The notes: generated by a model from the sequence alone, not told the origin. 64,000 bases of DNA from Calliopsis andreniformis (GCF_051401765.1 NW_027480482.1:1550001-1614000); one strand, 5' to 3'. Shown: positions 52,025 through 64,000, numbered from the stretch's first letter. Translations and numbers: made by a program.

Positions 52025-55000
52025 GAGGGTTGAAGATTGCGGACTGAGGATTGAGGATTGAGGATTGAGGATTAAAGATTGAGGATTGACGATTGAGGAT
52101 TGAAGATTGAATATTGATGATTGAAGATTGAGGATTGAGGATTGAGGGTTGTGGATTGAGGACGAGGACTGAGGGTTGAATATTGATGTTCGATGTCTGA
52201 GGATTGTGGATTGAGGATTGAGGATTGAAGATTGAGTACTGAGGATTGAAGATTGAGGATTGAGGATTGAGTATTGAAGATTGAGGATTTGGGACAGAGG
52301 ATTAAAGGTTGAGGTTTGAGGATTGAGGATTGAGGATTGACGCTTGAGGATTGAGGATTGAGGATGGAGGATAGAAGAGAGAGGACTGAGTATTGTGGAT
52401 TGACGAATGAGGATTGAGGATTGAGGATTGAGGATTGAGGATTGAGGATTGAAGAATGGGTATAGAGGATTGAGGATTGAGGATTGAGGATTGAAGATTG
52501 AGTATTGAGGATTGAAGATTGAGGATTAAGGATTGAGTATTGAAGATTGAGTATTGGGTGTTGAGGATTGAGGAATGAGGATTGAGGATTGAGGACTGAG
52601 GATTGAGGATTGAGGATTGAGGATTGAGGATTGAGGATTGAGGATTGAATATTGATGATTGAAGATTGAGGATTGAGGATTGAGGGTTGTGGATTGAGGA
52701 CAAGGACTGAGGGTTGAATATTGATGTTTGAGGTCTGAGGATTGAGGATTGAGGATTGAGAATTGAGGATTGAGGATTGAGGATTGAAGATTGAGGATTG
52801 GGTATTGAGGATTGAAGAATGAGGATTGAGGATTGAGGATTGAGGATTGAAGATTGCAGATTGTGTATTGAGGATTGAAGACAGAGTATTGAGGATTGAG
52901 GATTGAGGATTGAGCATTGAGGATTGAGGGTTGAGGATTGAGGATTGAAGATTGAGTATTGAGGATTGAAGACTGACGATTGAGGATTGAGGATTGAGGA
53001 TTGAGGATTGAGGATTGAAGATTGAGTAATGAGGATTGAAAATTGAGGATTGAGGGTTGAGGATTGAGGATTGAAGATTGAGGATTGAGGATTGAATATT
53101 GAGTATTGAGGATTGAAGGTTGAGGATTGAGTATTGAGGATTGAGGATTGAGGATTGAGGATTGAGGATTGAGGATTGAGGATTGGGGATTGAGGATTGA
53201 CAATTGAAGTTTGAGTATTGAGGATTGAGAATTGAGGATTGATTATTGAAGATTGAGTATTGAGGATTGAAGATTGTGGATTGAGGATTGAGGATTGAGG
53301 ATTGAGGATTGAAGATTGAGGATTGGGTATTGAGGATTGAAGAATGAGGGTTGATGATTGAAATCTGTGAATTGAGGATATTCTATTGAGGATTGAGGAT
53401 TGACAATTGATTTTTGAGGACTGAGGGCTGAAGATTGAGGATTCAGGGTTGAGGACTCGGGATTGAGGTTTGAGGACTGAGGATTGAGGTTTGAGGATTG
53501 AGGATTGAGGATTGAGGATTGGGGATTGTGGATTGAAGATTGAGCATTGAGGATAGAAGATTGAGGATTGAGGATTGAGGATTGAGGATTGAGTATCGAG
53601 GATAGAAGATTGAGGATTGGGGACTGAGGATTGAAGATTGAGGGTTGAGGATTGAGGATTGAGGATTGACGCTTGAGGATTGAGGATTGAGGATGGAGGA
53701 TAGAAGAGAGAGGACTGAGTGTTGAGGATTGAAGAATGAGGATTGAGGATTGAGGATTGAGGATTGAGGATTGAATAATGCGGATTGAGGATTGAGGATT
53801 GAGGATTGAGGATTGAGGATTGAAGATTGAGGATTGGGTATTGAGTATTGAACATTGAGGATTGAGGGTTGAGTAATGAGGATTGACGATTGAGGATTGA
53901 AGATTGAATATTGATGATTGAAGGTTGAGGTTCGAGGATTGAGGGTTGTGGATTGAGGACGAGGACTGAGGGTTGAGTATTGATGTTTGAGATATGAGGA
54001 TTGAGGATTGAGAATTGAGAATTGAGGATTGAGGATTGAGGGTTGAAGATTGAGGATTGGGTGTTGAGGATTGAAGAATGAGTATTGAGGATTGAGGATT
54101 GAGGATTGAGGATTGAAGATTGAGTATTGAGGATTGAGGATTGAGGATTGAGGATTGAGGATTGAGGATTGAGGATTGAGGATTGAGGATTGAGGATTGC
54201 GGATTGAGGAATGAAGATTGAGTATTGAGGTTTGAAGATTGAGGATTGAGGATTGAGGATTGAGGATTGAGGATTAAGGATTAAAGATTGAGGATTGAGG
54301 ATTGAGGATTGAGGATTGAGGATCGAGGATTGAAGATTGAATATTGATGATTGAAGGTTGAGGATTGAGGATTGAGGGTTGTGGATTGAGGACAAGGTCT
54401 GAGGGTTGAATATTGATGTTTGAGGTCTGAGGATTGAGGATTGAGCATTGAGAATTGAGGATTGAGGATTGAGGATTGAAGATTGAGGATTGGGTATTGA
54501 GGATTGAAGAATGAGTATTGAGGATTGAGGATTGAGGATTGAAGATTGCAGATTGAGTATTGAGGATTGAATGCTGAGGATTGAGGATTGAGGATTGAGG
54601 ATTGAGGATTGAGGATTGAGGATTCAGGATTGAAGATTGAGTATTGAGGATTGAAGACTGACGATTGAGGATTGAGGATTGAGGATTGAGGATTGAGGAT
54701 TGAAGATTGAGTATTGAGGATTGAAAATTGAGGATTGAGGATTGAGGATTGCGGATTTAGGATTGAGGATTGAAGATTGAGGATTGAGGATTGAAGATTG
54801 AGAATTGAGGATTGAGTATTGAAGATTGAGGATTTGGGACTGAGAATTGAAGATTGAGGATTGATGATTGAGGATTGAGGATTGAGGATTGAGGATTGAG
54901 GATTGAGGATTGAAGATTGAGGATTGGGTATTGAGGATTGAAGGATGAGGGTTGAGGATTGAAATCTGTGAATTGAGGATATTCTATTGAGGATTGAGGA

Positions 55001-57374
55001 TTGACAATTGATTTTTGAGGACCGAGGGCTGAAGATTGAGGATTCAGGATTGAGGACTCGGGATTGAGGTTTGAGGACTGAGGATTGAGGATTGAGGATT
55101 GAGGATTGCGGATTGAAGATTGAGGATTGAGGATTGAGGACTGAGTATTGATTACTGAGGATTGAGGATTGGGGATTGAGGATTGAGGTTTGAGGACTGA
55201 GGAATGAGGATTGAGGGTTGAGAATTGAGGATTGAGGATTGAGGATTGAAGATTGAGGATTGGGTGTTGAGGATTGAAGAATGATGATTGAGGATTGAGG
55301 ATTGAGGATTGAGGATTGAGGATTGAGGATTGAGGATTGAGGATTGAGGATTGAGGATTGAAGATTGAGGATTGGGTATTGAGGATTGAACATTGAGGTT
55401 TGAGGATTGAGTATTGAGGATTGAGGATTGAGGATTGAAGATTGAATATCGATGATTGAAGATTCAGGACCGAGGATTGAGGGTTGTGGATTGAGGACGA
55501 GGACTCAGGGTTGAGTATTGATGTTTGAGTTCTGAGGATTGAGGATTGAGGATTGAGAATTGAGGATTGTGGATTGAGGATTGAAGATTGAGGATTGGGT
55601 ATTGAGGATTGAAGAATGAGGATTGAGGATTGAGGATAGAGGACTGAGGATTGAAGATTGAGTATTGAGGATTGAAGATTGAGGATTGAGGATTGAGTAT
55701 TGAAGATTGAGGATTTGGGACTGAGGGTTGAAGATTGAGGATTCATGATTGAGGATTGAGGATTGAGGATTGAGGATTGAGGATTGAGGATTGAAGATTG
55801 AGGATTGGGTATTGAGGATTGAAGAATGAGGGTTGAGGATTGAAATCTGTGAATTGCGGATATTCTATTTTGGATTGAGGATTGACAATTGATTTTTGAG
55901 GACTGAGGGCTGAAGATTGAGGATTCAGGATTGAGGACACGGGATTGAGGTTTGAGGACTGAGGACGGAGGATTGAAAATTCAGGATTGAGGATTGAAGA
56001 TTGAGAATTTAGGATTGAGTATTGAACATTGAGGACTGAGCGTTCAGGGTTGAGTGATGAGAATTGATGTTTGTGGATAGAGATTTGAAGATTGCAGATT
56101 GAGTATTGAGAATTGAAAACTGTGACTTGAGGTTATTCTATTGGGGATTGAGGATTGACAACTGATTGTTGAGGACTGAGGGCTGAACATTGAGGATGCA
56201 GGATTGAGGATTCAGAATTGAGGTTTGAGGACTGAGGATTGAGGATTGAGGATTGAGGATTGAGGATTGAGGATTGAGGATTGAAGGTTGAGGTTTGGGT
56301 ATTGAGGATTGAACATTGAGGATTGAGGGTTGAGTATTGAGGATTGAGGATTGAGGATTGAAGATTGAATATTGATGATAGAAGATTGAGGATCTAGGAT
56401 TGAGGGTTGTGGATTGAGGACGAGGACTGAGGGTTGAGTATTGATGTTTCAGGTCTGAGGATTGGGGATTGAGGATTGAGAATTGAGGATTGAGGATTGA
56501 GGATTGAGGATTGAAGATTGAGGATTGGGTGTTGAGGAATGAAGAATGAGGATTGAGGATTGAGGATTGAGGATTGAGGATTGACGCTTGAGGATTGAGG
56601 ATTGAGGATGGAGGATAGAAGAGAGAGGACTGAGTATTGTGGATTGAAGAATGAGGATTGAGGATTGAGGATTGAGGATTGAGGATTGAAGACTGGGTAT
56701 AGAGGATTGAGGATTGAGGATTGAGGATTGAAGATTGAGTATTGAGGATTGAAGATTGAGGATTAAGGATTGAGTATTGAAGATTGAGTATTGGGTGTTG
56801 AGGATTGAGGAATGAGGATTGAGGATTGAGGACTGAGAATTGAGGATTGAGGATTGAGGATTGAGGATTGAGGATTGAATATTGATGATTGAAGATTGAG
56901 GATTGAGGATTGAGGGTTGTGGATTGAGGACAAGGACTGAGGGTTGAATATTGATGTTTGAGGTCTGAGGATTGAGGATTGAGGATTGAGAATTGAGGAT
57001 TGAGGATTGAGGATTGAAGATTGAGGATTGGGTATTGAGGATTGAAGAATGAGGATTGAGGATTGAGGATTGAGGATTGAAGATTGCAGATTGTGTATTG
57101 AGGATTGAAGACAGAGTATTGAGGATTGAGGATTGAGGATTGAGCATTGACGATTGAGGGTTGAGGATTGAGGATTGAAGATTGAGTATTGAGGATAGAA
57201 GACTGACGATTGAGGATTAAGGATTGAGGATTGAGGATTGAGGATTGAAGATTGAGTAATGAGGATTGAAAATTGAGGATCGAGGGTTGAGGATTGAGGA
57301 TTGAAGATTGAGGATTGAGGATTGAATATTGAGTATTGAGGATTGAAGGTTGAGGATTGAGTATTGAGGATTGA
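52025..57374. repeat. Right-half module of the 9 kb unit, copy 4
   Basis: Counterpart of copy 1 in the second macro-unit, at offsets of 30,765 and 30,772. Confidence 0.85.
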
Positions 57375-58864
57375 GGATTGAGGATTGAGGATTGAAGATT
57401 GAGGATTGGGGATTGAGGATTGACAATTGAAGTTTGAGTATTGAGGATTGAGAATTGAGGATTGATTATTGAAGATTGAGTATTGAGGATTGAAGATTGT
57501 GGATTGAGGATTGAGGATTGAGGATTGAGGATGAGGGCTGATTGTTCAGGATTGAGGTTTGAGGACTGAGGGTTGAGGATTGAGGATTGAAGATTGAGGA
57601 TTGAGGATTGAATATTGAGTATTGAGGATTGAAGGTTGAGGATTGAGTATTGAGGATTGAGGATTGAGGATTGAGGATTGAAGATTGAGGATTGGGGATT
57701 GAGGATTGACAATTGAAGTTTGAGTATTGAGGATTGAGAATTGAGGATTGATTATTGAAGATTGAGTATTGAGGATTGAAGATTGTGGATTGAGGATTGA
57801 GGATTGAGGATTGAGGATGAGGGCTGATTGTTCAGGATTGAGGTTTGAGGACTGAGGGCTGAGGATTGAGGATTGCGAATAGAGGATTGAGGATTGAGGA
57901 TTGAAGATTGAGGATTGGGTATTGAGGATTGAAGAATGAGGGTTGATGATTGAAATCTGTGAATTGAGGATATTCTATTGAGGATTGGGGATTGACAATT
58001 GATTTTTGAGGACTGAGGGCTGAAGATTGAGGATTCAGGATTGAGGACTCGGGATTGAGGTTTGAGGACTGAGGATTGAGGTTTGAGGATTGAGGATTGA
58101 GGATTGGGGATTGTGGATTGAAGATTGAGTATTGAGGATTGAAGATTGAGGATTGAGGATTGAGGATTGAGGATTGAGTATCGAGGATAGAAGATTGAGG
58201 ATTGGGGACTGAGGATTGAAGATTGAGGGTTGAGGATTGAGGATTGAGGATTGACGCTTGAGGATTGAGGATTGAGGATGGAGGATAGAAGAGAGAGGAC
58301 TGAGTGTTGAGGATTGAAGAATGAGGATTGAGGATTGAGGATTGAGGATTGAGGATTGAATAATGAGGATTGAGGATTGAGGATCGAGGATTGAGGATTG
58401 AAGATTGAGGATTGGGTGTTGAGTATTGAACATTGAGGATTGAGGGTTGAGTAATGAGGATTGAGGATTGAGGATTGAAGATTGAATATTGATGATTGAA
58501 GGTTGAGGTTCGAGGATTGAGGGTTGTGGATTGAGGACGAGGACTGAGGGTTGAGTATTGATGTTTGAGATATGAGGATTGAGGATTGAGAATTGAGAAT
58601 TGAGGATTGAGGATTGAGGGTTGAAGATTGAGGATTGGGTGTTGAGGATTGAAGAATGAGTATTTAGGATTGAGGATTGAGGATTGAGGATTGAAGATTG
58701 AGTATTGAGGATTGAGGATTGAGGATTGAGGATTGAGGATTGAGGATTGAGGATTGAGGATTGAGGATTGCGGAATGAGGAATGAAGATTGAGTATTGAG
58801 GTTTGAAGATTGAGGATTGAGGATTGAGGATTGAGGATTGAGGATTGAGGATTAAAGATTGAGA
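56322..58864. repeat. 2.55 kb tandem duplication, copy 1 of second macro-unit
   Basis: Counterpart of 25,550-28,099 in the second macro-unit. The period here is 2,543, one heptamer less than in the first macro-unit. Confidence 0.9.
57282..57853. repeat. 286-bp tandem duplication (3 of 4)
   Basis: Counterpart of 26,510-27,081 in the second macro-unit. The unit next to its left end reads GAGGATC, a private substitution. Confidence 0.85.
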
Positions 58865-61407
58865 ATTGAGGGTTGAGTATTGAGGATTGAGGATTGAGGA
58901 TTGAAGATTGAATATTGATGATAGAAGATTGAGGATCTAGGATTGAGGGTTGTGGATTGAGGACGAGGACTGAGGGTTGAGTATTGATGTTTCAGGTCTG
59001 AGGATTGGGGATTGAGGATTGAGAATTGAGGATTGAGGATTGAGGATTGAGGATTGAAGATTGAGGATTGGGTGTTGAGGAATGAAGAATGAGGATTGAG
59101 GATTGAGGATTGAGGATTGAGGATTGACGCTTGAGGATTGAGGATTGAGGATGGAGGATAGAAGAGAGAGGACTGAGTATTGTGGATTGAAGAATGAGGA
59201 TTGAGGATTGAGGATTGAGGATTGAGGATTGAAGACTGGGTATAGAGGATTGAGGATTGAGGATTGAGGATTGAAGATTGAGTATTGAGGATTGAAGATT
59301 GAGGATTAAGGATTGAGTATTGAAGATTGAGTATTGGGTGTTGAGGATTGAGGAATGAGGATTGAGGATTGAGGACTGAGAATTGAGGATTGAGGATTGA
59401 GGATTGAGGATTGAGGATTGAATATTGATGATTGAAGATTGAGGATTGAGGATTGAGGGTTGTGGATTGAGGACAAGGACTGAGGGTTGAATATTGATGT
59501 TTGAGGTCTGAGGATTGAGGATTGAGGATTGAGAATTGAGGATTGAGGATTGAGGATTGAAGATTGAGGATTGGGTATTGAGGATTGAAGAATGAGGATT
59601 GAGGATTGAGGATTGAGGATTGAAGATTGCAGATTGTGTATTGAGGATTGAAGACAGAGTATTGAGGATTGAGGATTGAGGATTGAGCATTGACGATTGA
59701 GGGTTGAGGATTGAGGATTGAAGATTGAGTATTGAGGATAGAAGACTGACGATTGAGGATTAAGGATTGAGGATTGAGGATTGAGGATTGAAGATTGAGT
59801 AATGAGGATTGAAAATTGAGGATTGAGGGTTGAGGATTGAGGATTGAAGATTGAGGATTGAGGATTGAATATTGAGTATTGAGGATTGAAGGTTGAGGAT
59901 TGAGTATTGAGGATTGAGGATTGAGGATTGAGGATTGAAGATTGAGGATTGGGGATTGAGGATTGACAATTGAAGTTTGAGTATTGAGGATTGAGAATTG
60001 AGGATTGATTATTGAAGATTGAGTATTGAGGATTGAAGATTGTGGATTGAGGATTGAGGATTGAGGATTGAGGATGAGGGCTGATTGTTCAGGATTGAGG
60101 TTTGAGGACTGAGGGTTGAGGATTGAGGATTGAAGATTGAGGATTGAGGATTGAATATTGAGTATTGAGGATTGAAGGTTGAGGATTGAGTATTGAGGAT
60201 TGAGGATTGAGGATTGAGGATTGAAGATTGAGGATTGGGGATTGAGGATTGACAATTGAAGTTTGAGTATTGAGGATTGAGAATTGAGGATTGATTATTG
60301 AAGATTGAGTATTGAGGATTGAAGATTGTGGATTGAGGATTGAGGATTGAGGATTGAGGATGAGGGCTGATTGTTCAGGATTGAGGTTTGAGGACTGAGG
60401 GCTGAGGATTGAGGATTGCGAATAGAGGATTGAGGATTGAGGATTGAAGATTGAGGATTGGGTATTGAGGATTGAAGAATGAGGGTTGATGATTGAAATC
60501 TGTGAATTGAGGATATTCTATTGAGGATTGGGGATTGACAATTGATTTTTGAGGACTGAGGGCTGAAGATTGAGGATTCAGGATTGAGGACTCGGGATTG
60601 AGGTTTGAGGACTGAGGATTGAGGTTTGAGGATTGAGGATTGAGGATTGGGGATTGTGGATTGAAGATTGAGTATTGAGGATTGAAGATTGAGGATTGAG
60701 GATTGAGGATTGAGGATTGAGTATCGAGGATAGAAGATTGAGGATTGGGGACTGAGGATTGAAGATTGAGGGTTGAGGATTGAGGATTGAGGATTGACGC
60801 TTGAGGATTGAGGATTGAGGATGGAGGATAGAAGAGAGAGGACTGAGTGTTGAGGATTGAAGAATGAGGATTGAGGATTGAGGATTGAGGATTGAGGATT
60901 GAATAATGAGGATTGAGGATTGAGGATCGAGGATTGAGGATTGAAGATTGAGGATTGGGTGTTGAGTATTGAACATTGAGGATTGAGGGTTGAGTAATGA
61001 GGATTGAGGATTGAGGATTGAAGATTGAATATTGATGATTGAAGGTTGAGGTTCGAGGATTGAGGGTTGTGGATTGAGGACGAGGACTGAGGGTTGAGTA
61101 TTGATGTTTGAGATATGAGGATTGAGGATTGAGAATTGAGAATTGAGGATTGAGGATTGAGGGTTGAAGATTGAGGATTGGGTGTTGAGGATTGAAGAAT
61201 GAGTATTTAGGATTGAGGATTGAGGATTGAGGATTGAAGATTGAGTATTGAGGATTGAGGATTGAGGATTGAGGATTGAGGATTGAGGATTGAGGATTGA
61301 GGATTGAGGATTGCGGAATGAGGAATGAAGATTGAGTATTGAGGTTTGAAGATTGAGGATTGAGGATTGAGGATTGAGGATTGAGGATTGAGGATTAAAG
61401 ATTGAGA
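58865..61407. repeat. 2.55 kb tandem duplication, copy 2 of second macro-unit
   Basis: Counterpart of 28,100-30,642 at offset 30,765, with the same junction sequence at its left end. Confidence 0.9.
59825..60396. repeat. 286-bp tandem duplication (4 of 4)
   Basis: Counterpart of 29,060-29,631 in the second macro-unit, at offset 30,765. Confidence 0.85.
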
Positions 61408-63744
61408 ATTGAGGATTGAGGATTGAGGATTGAGGATCGAGGATTGAAGATTGAATATTGATGATTGAAGATTGAGGATTGAGGATTGAGGGTTGTGGAT
61501 TGAGGACAAGGCCTGAGGGTTGAATATTGATGTTTGAGGTCTGAGGATTGAGGATTGAGCATTGAGAATTGAGGATTGAGGATTGAGGATTGAAGATTGA
61601 GGATTGGGTATTGAGGATTGAAGAATGAGGATTGAGGATTGAGGATTGAGCATTGAAGATTGCAGATTGAGTATTGAGGATTGAAGGCTGAGGATTGAGG
61701 ATTGAGGATTGAGGATTGAGGATTGAGGATTGAGGATTGAAGATTGAGTATTGAGGATTGAAGACTGACGATTGAGGATTGAGGATTGAGGATTGAGGGT
61801 TGAGGATTGAAGATTGAGTATTGAGGATTGAAAATTGAGGATTGAGGATTGAGGATTGAACATTGAGGACTGAGCGTTCAGGGTTGAGTGATGTGAATTG
61901 ATGTTTGTGGATAGAGATTTAAAGATTGCAGATTGAGTATTGAGTATTGAAAACTGTGCCTTGAGGATATTCCATTGGGGATTGAGGAGTGACAACTGAT
62001 TGTTGAGGACTGAGGGCTGAAGATTGAGGATGCAGGATTGAGGATTCAGAATTGAGGTTTGAGGACTGAGGATTGAGGACTGAGGATTGAGGATTGAGGA
62101 TTGAGGATTGAGGATTGAGGATTGAGGATTGAAGATTGAGGATTGGGTGTTGAGGATTGAAGAATGAGGATTGAGGATTGAGGATTGAGGATTGAGGATT
62201 GAAGATTGAGTATTGAGGATTGAAGTTTGAGGATTGAGGATTGAGGATTGAGGTTTGAGGACTGAGGATTGAGGGTTGAGGACTGAGGATTGAGGTTTGA
62301 GGATTGAATATTGAGGATTGAGGATTGAGTGTTGTGGATTGAGGACGAGGACTCATGGTTGAGTATTGATGTTTGAGTTCTGAGGATTGAGGATTGAGGA
62401 TTGAGGATTGAGAATTGAGGATTGAGGATTGAGGATTGAAGGTTGAGGATTGGGTATTGAGGATTGAAGAATGAGGATTGAGGATTGAGGATAGAGGATT
62501 GAGGATTGAAGATTGAGTATTGAGGATTGAAGATTGAGGATTGAGGATTGAGTATTGAAGATTGAGGATTTGGGACTGAGGATTGAAGATTGAGGATTGA
62601 TGATTGAGGATTGAGAATTGAGGGTTGAGGATTGAGGATCGAAGATTGAGGATTGGGTATTCAGGATTGAAGAATGAGGGTTGAGGATTGAAATCTGTGA
62701 ATTGAGGATATTCTATTGAGGATTGAGGATTGACAATTGATTTTTGAGGACTGAGGGCTGAAGATTGAGGATTCAGGATTGAGGATTCGGGATTGAGGTT
62801 TGAGGACTGAGGATTGAGGGTTGAGGATTGAGGATTGAGTATTGAGGATTGAGGATTGAGGATTGAAGATTGAATATTGATGATAGAAGATTGAGGATCG
62901 AGGATTGAGGGTTGTGGATTGAGGACGAGGACTGAGGGTTGAGTATTGATGTTTGAGGTCTGAGGATTGAGGATTGAGGATTGAGAATTGAGGATTGAGG
63001 ATTGAGGATTGAGGATTGAAGATTGAGGATAGGGTGTTGAGGATTGAAGAATGAGGATTGAGGATTGAGAATTGAGGATTGAGGATTGAAGATTGAGTAT
63101 TGAGGATTGAAGATTGTGGATTGAGGATTGAGGATTGAGGATTGAGGATTGAGGATTGAAGGTTGAGTATTGAGGATTGAAGATTGAGGATTGAGGATTG
63201 AGGATTGAGGATTGAGCATTGAAGATTGAGTATTGAGGATTGAAGATTGAGGATTGAGGATTGAGGATTGAGGATTAAGTATTGAGGATAGAAGATTGAG
63301 GATTAGGGACTGAGGATTGAAGTTTGAGGGTTGAGGATTGAGGATTGAGGATTGACGCTTGAGGATTGAGGATTGAGGATGGAGGATTCAGGATTGAGGA
63401 CTGTGGATTGAATATCGATGATTGAAGATTCAGGATCGAGGATTGAGGGTTGTGGATTGAGGACGAGGACTCAGGGTTGAGTATTGATGTTTGAGTTCTG
63501 AGGATTGAGGATTGAGGATTGAAGATTGAGGATTGCGTGTTGAGGATTGAAGAATGAGGATTGAGGATTGAGGATTGAGGATTGAAGATTGAGTATTGCG
63601 GATTGAAGATTGAGGATTGAGGATTGAGGATTGAGGATTGAGGATCGAGGATTGAAGATTGAGTATTGAGGATTGAAGATTGAGGACTGAGGATTGAGGA
63701 TTGAGGATTGAGGATTGAGGATTGAGGATTGAAGATTGAGTATT
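60111..63744. repeat. Left-half module, second copy in second macro-unit
   Basis: Counterpart of 29,346-32,979 at offset 30,765. It shares the GAGGGTT substitution near 61,795 with 31,030. It contains the degenerate block at 61,858. Confidence 0.85.
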
Positions 63745-64000
63745 GAGGGTTGAAGGTTGCGGACTGAGGATTGAGGATTGAGGATTGAGGATTAAAGATT
63801 GAGGATTGACGATTGAGGATTGAAGATTGAATATTGATGATTGAAGATTGAGGATTGAGGATTGAGGGTTGTGGATTGAGGACGAGGACTGAGGGTTGAA
63901 TATTGATGTTCGATGTCTGAGGATTGTGGATTGAGGATTGAGGATTGAAGATTGAGTACTGAGGATTGAAGATTGAGGATTGAGGATTGAGTATTGAAGA
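63745..64000. repeat. Right-half module of the 9 kb unit, copy 5 (cut by window end)
   Basis: Begins with the module start landmark, here with the private change GAAGGTT in place of GAAGATT, and runs off the window. Confidence 0.8.

Larger units (their letters stand above)
1..64000. repeat. Heptamer satellite array, consensus GAGGATT
   Basis: The full window is a head-to-tail array of a 7-base unit, GAGGATT on the + strand. Common single-base variants are GAAGATT, GAGTATT, GAGAATT, GAGGGTT, GAGGACT, GAGGTTT, GAACATT, GAGCATT, GATGATT and GTGGATT. Orientation never changes and no foreign insertion is visible. C is very rare on the + strand. Scattered 6-base units (for example GAGGAC before GAGGACT, GAGGAT before GAGGGCT, GAGGTT before GAGGACT) shift the phase by one base. 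No stretch of the window holds a gene. The function is unknown; structurally this is satellite DNA. Confidence 0.98.
47431..64000. repeat. 30.7 kb macro-unit, copy 2 (cut by window end)
   Basis: Begins at a sharp junction within 47,431-47,461. Upstream the sequence follows the pattern found at about 26,700; downstream it follows 16,708 onwards. Very few differences from copy 1 are visible over 16.5 kb: a 42-bp indel, single-heptamer indels, and isolated substitutions such as GAGGATC near 57,280 and GAAGGTT near 63,752. The copy continues beyond the window. Confidence 0.9.

Noticed and set aside
52302..54395. Long - strand open frame (about 697 codons), and dozens of similar frames across the window
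   Set aside because: They exist because the AATCCTC unit has no stop codon in any frame. Frames overlap each other in different phases with the same heptad peptide, start wherever a variant gives ATG, end wherever a variant gives a stop, and are copied with the satellite. There is no signal peptide, domain, or upstream non-repeat sequence.
1..64000. CRISPR array
   Set aside because: The repeat is 7 bases with no spacers, and variation is by substitution within units. Nothing resembles a 24-37 base repeat with unique spacers.
1..64000. Functional telomere
   Set aside because: The consensus is not a known telomere unit, the array is divergent with higher-order structure, and no chromosome end or pure TTTAGGG tract is present.
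1..64000. tRNA, rRNA or other RNA genes, promoters, terminators
   Set aside because: With almost no C on one strand the sequence cannot form the stems these need, and no known conserved element is visible.
1..64000. Naming the source organism from the N-P-Q-S-S-I-L translation
   Set aside because: I recall similar heptad peptides from translated heptamer repeats in some algal and protist genomes, but a short repeat translation is not diagnostic and I cannot search. A BLAST of the unit string and of the 30-heptamer block would decide.

Overview
The whole 64 kb is one uninterrupted satellite array. It is a tandem repeat of a 7-base unit, consensus GAGGATT on the + strand (AATCCTC on the - strand). 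I find no gene, RNA gene, transposon, CRISPR array, promoter or unique spacer; the heptamer phase can be followed through every stretch I checked. The + strand is G/A/T-rich and almost free of C, and it carries TGA in every reading frame. The - strand unit has no stop in any frame, so it gives long overlapping frames that all read as the same N-P-Q-S-S-I-L heptad. I treat those as by-products of the repeat, not genes.

The interest is in the higher-order structure. Mutated heptamers and occasional 6-base units act as landmarks, and they show duplications nested at many scales: 244 bp, 286 bp, about 2.55 kb, 3.0 kb, 5.6/6.3 kb, about 11.7 kb and 30.7 kb. Layout: 1-7,925 is a mosaic left part (a 3,005-bp-offset repeat at 1-4,599, an early copy of a module at about 5,450-6,380, and a further copy of the left unit at about 6,454-7,925). 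7,926-19,841 is a tandem duplication (5,598 and 6,318 bp, differing by a 720-bp indel). 16,708-47,430 is the first copy of a 30,723-bp macro-unit, and 47,431 to the window end is the second copy, cut off by the edge. Inside the macro-unit are two copies of an approximately 9 kb unit at an 11.7 kb offset, a 2.55 kb tandem duplication between them, a segment resembling the left part (38.3-41.9 kb), and a third copy of the unit's right half (41.9-47.4 kb).

The organism cannot be named from this sequence. An array this long and pure with higher-order repeats is most like eukaryotic heterochromatic or subtelomeric satellite DNA (inference). The rotated unit TTGAGGA differs from the plant/algal telomere unit TTTAGGG at two of seven positions, so descent from telomere-like DNA is possible but unproven. 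No genes work together here; the window records the history of repeat turnover. Boundaries come from aligning landmarks by eye, and most are good to within tens of bases.
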